Shown here piece after piece: positions 12,534 through 16,567 of a stretch of DNA of 16,567 nt. The DNA comes from Lactobacillaceae bacterium UBA639 (GTDB lineage Bacteria; Bacillota; Bacilli; Lactobacillales; Lactobacillaceae). Numbering within the stretch: the stretch's first letter is position 1; the number at the start of each line of letters is the position of its first letter. The stretch spans positions 1 through 16,567 of the forward strand of contig DBOT01000079.1 of the NCBI GenBank assembly GCA_002299975.1, in the 5' to 3' direction. Under the pieces are notes generated by a model that saw only the letters and a list, made by a program, of their open reading frames with translations, had not been told where the DNA came from and did no database searches. The position numbers were made by a program, and so were the translations under genes.

Positions 12534-14024
12534 TTATAGAATTGGGGAGAGCAACCGGGAGAAGTACTGCTTGAACTTCCGCCAGTTAGACTGCTTAGCA
12601 AAGTACTCCGGCGTCAGCAGGGTACTCTGCTCCATATCGCGCTCAAAGGCGGCCTTCAACTCAGCCGTAAGTTGCTCGCTGTAGGCAAAGGCGTTGGCCT
12701 CAAAGTTAAGCCGGTAACTCCGATAATCCTGATTAGCCGAGCCGACCGAGGCTAGGTTGTTCCCGCTGACCATCGTCTTAGCATGGATGAAGCCGTTATT
12801 GTACTTGTAGACCTTCACCCCGTTGTTGACCAGGTACTTGGCGTAGTACTCCGTGGCCCGGTAAACAAAGGGGTGGTCCGGCATGCACGGGATCATGATT
12901 CGGACGTCGATCCCGCTCCGGGCGGCAATCACCAGCGACTCGAGGATTGGCTCGCCAGGAATCAGGTACGGTGTCTGGATGTAGACGTACTTACGAGCAG
13001 AGCTGATAATCGATTCATACCCGCGCCGAATGGCAAAGTTATCGTTATCGGGTCCCGAGGAGACGATCTGCATTGCCACATCATCCTCGTCCGTCGGTTG
13101 TTCGACCTGGAAGCCTTCAAAAGCTGCTGTCAGATCAACTCGCTCCTTGTTGGTTTTACGACAAGTCGTGTTCCAGTCCATAGCAAAGCGTACCATCAGC
13201 ATCATTACAGCCTGACCAACAATCCGGAGGTGCGTATCGCGCCAGTAGCCAAACTTAGGGGCAATCCCCAGGTACTGGTCGCCGATGTTAAAGCCACCGA
13301 TGTAGCCAATCTGCTGGTCAATCACCACGATCTTTCTGTGCAGGTGGTAATTCAGCCGTGGGGTTGTAATCCGCTTGTTGGATTTAGAGTTAAAGGGCTG
13401 GGCATCCCCACCCAACTCTTCAAGGTGGGCGAAGAAGCGATAGGTAGTCCCTCGTGACCCGCTCAGATCATAGAGCACCTTAACAGTTACACCCCGCTTA
13501 GCAGCTGCCTCTAGCGCTTTTAGGACCCGTTTCCCCAGGTCGTCCGCATAGAAGGTATAGAATTCCACGTAAACTTGCTTTTGGGCGTGATTAATGTCGT
13601 CGATCATCTTATCAAAGAGCTGGTGCCCATCGGTGAAGACCCGGACCTTGTTATTAAAGGTAACTACCGCCCGGTCGAGACTCAGAGAAAGGCTGATCAA
13701 CTGGCGGGCCCGGGCAAGCTTGCCGTGGGGAACCAGTAGCTGATGGCTACGGACTAGCTTCTGCTGCCGTTTAACCAGCTTTTTGCCAAACGCCTCCTGC
13801 TCCGCACGAATACTGAAGATATCGTCACTCGATAACTTCCGACCCACGAACAGGTAAATGATAAAACCGATCACCGGAAGACCCGACAGAACCAAGAGCC
13901 AGGCCCAGGTCGAGGCGATATCGCGGCGGGTCCGGAAGACGGTCCAGATTGCAAAGCCAATGTTAATTAACCACAGGACTTCGATGATGCGTCGCACGAC
14001 GTCCCATGTCCAAACAATGTTCAT
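12534..14024 (-). CDS. cls: Cardiolipin synthase-like phospholipase D family protein
   Basis: This 496-residue membrane protein has two N-terminal helices (about 10-30 and 38-60, the latter in WAWLLVLSGLPVIGFIIYLFVG), typical of ClsA-type enzymes, then two phospholipase D domains. Cardiolipin synthases join two phosphatidylglycerols through a phosphatidyl-His intermediate. The first HKD motif is complete (His229, HRKIVVID, followed by GGFNIGDQY). The second reads HAKTMVSG from His414 and then GSANQDYRS: His and Lys are present, but Gly stands where Asp is usual. This may be a subfamily trait, because the surrounding fold is well kept and the Gly codon (GGG) is two changes from an Asp codon. 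The start follows GAGGAGAA on the minus strand. The gene is monocistronic, convergent with cysK and divergent from the tRNA-editing gene. Confidence 0.88.
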   Translation of the reverse strand: MNIVWTWDVVRRIIEVLWLINIGFAIWTVFRTRRDIASTWAWLLVLSGLPVIGFIIYLFVGRKLSSDDIFSIRAEQEAFGKKLVKRQQKLVRSHQLLVPHGKLARARQLISLSLSLDRAVVTFNNKVRVFTDGHQLFDKMIDDINHAQKQVYVEFYTFYADDLGKRVLKALEAAAKRGVTVKVLYDLSGSRGTTYRFFAHLEELGGDAQPFNSKSNKRITTPRLNYHLHRKIVVIDQQIGYIGGFNIGDQYLGIAPKFGYWRDTHLRIVGQAVMMLMVRFAMDWNTTCRKTNKERVDLTAAFEGFQVEQPTDEDDVAMQIVSSGPDNDNFAIRRGYESIISSARKYVYIQTPYLIPGEPILESLVIAARSGIDVRIMIPCMPDHPFVYRATEYYAKYLVNNGVKVYKYNNGFIHAKTMVSGNNLASVGSANQDYRSYRLNFEANAFAYSEQLTAELKAAFERDMEQSTLLTPEYFAKQSNWRKFKQYFSRLLSPIL

Positions 14025-14080
14025 TCTTTCTCCTCCTCAATTAAACTGTCCCTTATTATATATCAGCCCGCCGTCAGCAA

Positions 14081-14108
14081 TCTACACGGATCAGGGAAAT
14101 GCTATAAT
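14081..14108 (+). promoter_or_regulatory. Possible promoter of the prolyl-tRNA editing gene
   Basis: TATAAT (14103-14108) is a perfect -10. The best -35 is TCTACA (14081-14086, 4 of 6 matches) with a 16-nt spacer. The 113-nt region between divergent genes also carries a TATAAT on the minus strand (14055-14060) that could serve the cardiolipin synthase-like gene, without a clear -35. Confidence 0.5.
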
Positions 14109-14137
14109 GTTCGTAATATTTTCAAGGAGGGACCGCC

Positions 14138-14626
14138 ATGATCAATGCCCAACAGATCAGCCAAAAGCTGCAAGAACAAGGAATTCCCTTTCGGACCATC
14201 AAGCACCCGGCCGTCTTTACCGCTGAACAAGCCGACCACTATGTGCAGGGTGAGCAGTTTGTCCGCACCAAGAACCTCTTTTTGACCACCAGCAAGCATA
14301 ATCACTACTACCTGGTATTGATTGAAGAACACAAACGGCTGGACACCAAGCTCTTTCGCCAACAGGCTGGCACGCCGCGGCTGACCTTTGCTTCTCCCGT
14401 CGAACTACAGGCCAAGCTGGGGCTCACCCCAGGAAGTGTTTCACCGTTTGGTCTTCTAAACAACCACGACCATGACGTTCAGCTGTTCGTCGATCGGGAT
14501 GTGGCCACCGCTGCCACCATCGGCTGCCATCCCAACGACAACACCATGACTACGATTCTGGCCACCAGTGACCTCCTGAGCTTTCTCCGCCAGGCCGGCT
14601 ACCCGGCACAAGTAATTAACCTCTAG
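14138..14626 (+). CDS. Prolyl-tRNA editing protein (PrdX/ProXp-ala, YbaK family)
   Basis: This 162-residue single-domain enzyme of the INS/YbaK superfamily hydrolyses mischarged Ala-tRNA(Pro) in trans, protecting proline codons from alanine. Family marks are KHPAVFTAEQA near the N-terminus, TKNLFL with the conserved Lys45, and the long PGSVSPFGLLN motif in the second half, followed by GCHPNDN, which is typical of the PrdX/ProXp-ala branch rather than YbaK (Cys-tRNA(Pro)) or EbsC. It is full length. AAGGAGG 8 nt before the ATG is a strong ribosome-binding site. Its stop shares the four bases CTAG with the stop of the convergent permease gene, and no terminator is visible between them. Confidence 0.88.
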   Translation: MINAQQISQKLQEQGIPFRTIKHPAVFTAEQADHYVQGEQFVRTKNLFLTTSKHNHYYLVLIEEHKRLDTKLFRQQAGTPRLTFASPVELQAKLGLTPGSVSPFGLLNNHDHDVQLFVDRDVATAATIGCHPNDNTMTTILATSDLLSFLRQAGYPAQVINL

Positions 14627-15855
14627 CGCAGAATATCGATCAGATTCTTATTAGCGGCCTGCCGTGCTGGCAAGATCCCGAAGATCAGGCCAACCGCGGC
14701 GGAGGTCCCGAAAGCCAGCAGGAAGGCGGTCATAGTAATGTGGGCATGGATGTGGATACCGCCACCGATCGAATGGGACAGCAGGGGGGCAATCAGGTGG
14801 GCCAGCCCGGCACCACCCAGGAAGCCCAGCAGGCCCCCAGTCACCGTCAGGGCCACAGCCTCAACCAGGAACTGCATCATGATGTTAGTCGGGGTCGCTC
14901 CCACTGCCAGTCGGATCCCAATCTCCTGGGTTCGTTCCGATACCGAGATGTACATCATGTTCATCACCCCAATTCCGGCAATGAAAAGCGAGATGGCGGC
15001 GATGAAGCTGATGAACTTCGTGATAATACTCATCTGGGAGGAGAACTGCTTCAGTTCCTTCTCCATATCCTCGTACTGGTAGCTTCCCTGGCTAGCCGCC
15101 GTCCCGTTCCTCTTTAGGTATTTGGCGACCCGTTTGGAGATTTGACCGGCATCGCTGCCCTGATCAAAGGTCAGCTTAATCGTATCTCCTTGATTAACGG
15201 CGTCCCCCTGGTAATAGAGGTCAGCAGGCAGGAGTAGACCAGCCCCATACTTGTTTTGATCACCATCCAGTGAATATTCGGCCTGATTCTTGTATACCCC
15301 CACGACTTGGTACGTTGTTGTCCCCACGGTCACCGTGGTTCCCAGAGCATTCTGGGCAGTCCCATACTGCCGCTTGGCCAGCGAGAGCTTCATCAATGCC
15401 ACCGCCTGACCCGTCGCCAGTTTATTCGCTGATAACGACCGGCCCGCCACCAGCTTAACCGCAGTGGTGGGCTTTTTTAGCAGGCTGACGGTAACATTCT
15501 TGGTAACATCGCCAAGATCGGCATGAGTATTAAGGTTAGCGGTCGCGTGCTCGATCCGCACCTGCCTGATCTCGCCACCAAACTGGTTGTCGATGTTGGT
15601 AAGGTCCTGCTGAGTGAAGCCGTTGACCGTTGAATTTTCATTATCTGGTAAATAATAAATTTCGGTCGATTGCTGACCCCGCTTCGTATTATTGCCGAAC
15701 TTGTCATACATTGTCTGGGTGATTCCGTCCCCAATTCCCATGATTGTAATCACCGCAGCAATTCCAATCATGATCCCGATAATCGTCAAGAAACTGCGCT
15801 TCTTATTGGCCCGCAGTGAGCGCAAGGCCGTTCGTAGTAATTCACTTATCCGCAT
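14623..15855 (-). CDS. MacB-type ABC transporter permease
   Basis: This 410-residue protein has the MacB permease layout. There is an N-terminal helix (about 20-42, RSFLTIIGIMIGIAAVITIM), then a large extracytoplasmic domain of roughly 220 residues (about 43-275), then three helices near 277-300, 325-355 and 370-395 forming the FtsX domain, with the conserved VSERTQEIGIRLAVGAT segment between the second and third helices. Such permeases do not transport through the membrane in the classical way but drive periplasmic or cell-surface steps, often exporting peptides or antibiotics. ATG 15855 is chosen because AGGGGG precedes it and MRISELLRTALRSLRANKKRS is the normal family start; the longer in-frame start at 15891 would overlap the ATPase gene by 50 nt. 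It overlaps the ATPase stop by 14 nt, implying translational coupling. Confidence 0.9.
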   Translation of the reverse strand: MRISELLRTALRSLRANKKRSFLTIIGIMIGIAAVITIMGIGDGITQTMYDKFGNNTKRGQQSTEIYYLPDNENSTVNGFTQQDLTNIDNQFGGEIRQVRIEHATANLNTHADLGDVTKNVTVSLLKKPTTAVKLVAGRSLSANKLATGQAVALMKLSLAKRQYGTAQNALGTTVTVGTTTYQVVGVYKNQAEYSLDGDQNKYGAGLLLPADLYYQGDAVNQGDTIKLTFDQGSDAGQISKRVAKYLKRNGTAASQGSYQYEDMEKELKQFSSQMSIITKFISFIAAISLFIAGIGVMNMMYISVSERTQEIGIRLAVGATPTNIMMQFLVEAVALTVTGGLLGFLGGAGLAHLIAPLLSHSIGGGIHIHAHITMTAFLLAFGTSAAVGLIFGILPARQAANKNLIDILR

Positions 15856-16537
15856 CTTGTGCCCCCTGGCTGTCGCTAACGACGCGCCCATCGATAATCT
15901 TCACTACCCGCTCGCACTGGGCCGCCACGTGTGGATCGTGGGTTACCATGATGATCGTGGTCCCCTCGTCCCTGTTAAGGCGCTTGAAGAGGTTCATGAT
16001 CTCCTGACTGGTCTCCGTATCCAGGGCCCCCGTTGGCTCATCAGCAATCAGAAAGTGGGGATGGCCGATAATCGCCCGGGCAATTGAAACCCGCTGTTGC
16101 TGACCACCAGACATGTTCTGGGAAAGCTGGTCTTCATACCCGTGCAATCCGACCTGGTCAAGCACCGCCGTCACTCGTTCTCTAACTTCCCGTCGCCGTT
16201 GCCCGGCATACAGGAGCGGCAAGGCCACGTTTTCTGCCACCGTGGTCTCCCGGATCAGCTTAAAGTTTTGGAAGACGAAACCGACATTCTGGTTACGCAG
16301 GCGGGAGAACTGCTTACGGGTGTAGTCGTGGATCGGCTGCCCCTCGTAAAAGTAGGTACCAGTGAAATTATCATCGAGGAAGCCAATGATGTTAATCAGT
16401 GTTGACTTCCCGGAACCAGACTCCCCGATGATCGCCACAAACTCCCCCTGGTCAACCGTTAGATTGATGTCATGCAGGACGTGAAAACGGTGGTCACCCT
16501 GGCGATAGTACTTATTGATGTTGGTCAGCTCAATCAT
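15842..16537 (-). CDS. MacB-type ABC transporter ATP-binding protein
   Basis: This 231-residue ATPase of the MacB/LolD branch has Walker A GESGSGKS (38-45), a Q-loop in FVFQNFKLI, signature MSGGQQQRVSIARAI, Walker B FLIADEPTGALD and switch His in MVTHD. It energises the permease encoded directly downstream. ATG 16537 is preferred over the in-frame TTG at 16546, because AAGGA lies only a few bases ahead of that TTG. Typical operons of this kind begin with a membrane-fusion (HlyD/MacA-like) gene, which would lie just beyond the right edge; the last 20 bases of the window cannot confirm it. Confidence 0.93.
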   Translation of the reverse strand: MIELTNINKYYRQGDHRFHVLHDINLTVDQGEFVAIIGESGSGKSTLINIIGFLDDNFTGTYFYEGQPIHDYTRKQFSRLRNQNVGFVFQNFKLIRETTVAENVALPLLYAGQRRREVRERVTAVLDQVGLHGYEDQLSQNMSGGQQQRVSIARAIIGHPHFLIADEPTGALDTETSQEIMNLFKRLNRDEGTTIIMVTHDPHVAAQCERVVKIIDGRVVSDSQGAQDADK

Positions 16538-16567
16538 CTTGATCAATCCTTGTATTATTCTTCAGGT

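Noticed and set aside
12783..13457. Long plus-strand frame of 224 codons inside the cardiolipin synthase-like gene
   Set aside because: It is a shadow of a GC-rich coding region. The opposite strand has clear HKD motifs and membrane helices, whereas this frame has no family features or ribosome-binding site.
1..16567. Insertion sequences, phage genes, toxin-antitoxin pairs, CRISPR arrays or a tRNA
   Set aside because: I looked for transposase-like frames, regularly spaced repeats and tRNA-like folds on both strands and saw none. All sizeable frames are explained by the genes listed.

Overview
The window looks like chromosomal DNA of a lactic acid bacterium. GC is near or slightly above 50 %, Shine-Dalgarno sites are strong GGAGG types, and the gene families are typical of Lactobacillaceae: a BceRS/BceAB-like module, a PrdX-type editing enzyme, a PnuC-like transporter, a short MetA next to CysK, and a CcpA operator. 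A heterofermentative Limosilactobacillus such as L. fermentum fits best. This genus guess rests on composition and gene families only. I see no mobile element, tRNA, rRNA or CRISPR array, and no gene-free stretch longer than 300 bases.

Layout. 1-1894 (+): the end of an SGNH hydrolase, a tyrosine phosphatase broken by an in-frame TGA, a PEBP-family protein and a small unknown protein, closed by a terminator. 1944-2796 (+): a DDAH-like amidinohydrolase gene with a clear promoter and a CcpA (cre) operator just downstream of the predicted start point. 2851-4352 (-): two unknown genes; the larger encodes an internally duplicated module. 4443-4946 (+): a GreA-family factor. 4947-5910 (+): a PnuC-like vitamin transporter behind an intergenic region rich in inverted repeats. 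5983-10414 (+): a bacitracin-type sensing and detoxification module (response regulator, intramembrane-sensing kinase, ABC ATPase, ABC permease). A perfect BceR-type box precedes the ABC genes, but the regulator is cut by an in-frame TAG inside its DNA-binding domain. 10475-12526 (+): metA-cysK behind a transcription attenuator. 12534-14024 (-): a cardiolipin synthase-like gene. 14138-14626 (+): a prolyl-tRNA editing enzyme. 14623-16537 (-): a MacB-type ABC exporter whose first gene or genes lie beyond the right edge.

The most interesting element is the metA-cysK leader. A consensus promoter drives a 17-codon peptide ending Ser-Cys-Cys-Cys-stop. The Cys codons and the stop codon themselves form the 5' arm of a perfect 13-bp intrinsic terminator. 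A ribosome stalled for want of Cys-tRNA would cover that arm and let transcription reach metA-cysK, so the leader should act as a cysteine-sensing attenuator with no T-box and no separate antiterminator. Other points of interest are the two isolated nonsense codons in otherwise intact genes, the BceR box that has lost its full-length regulator, the repeat-rich pnuC leader, the degenerate second HKD motif of the cardiolipin synthase, and a pair of convergent genes sharing one CTAG as both stop codons.
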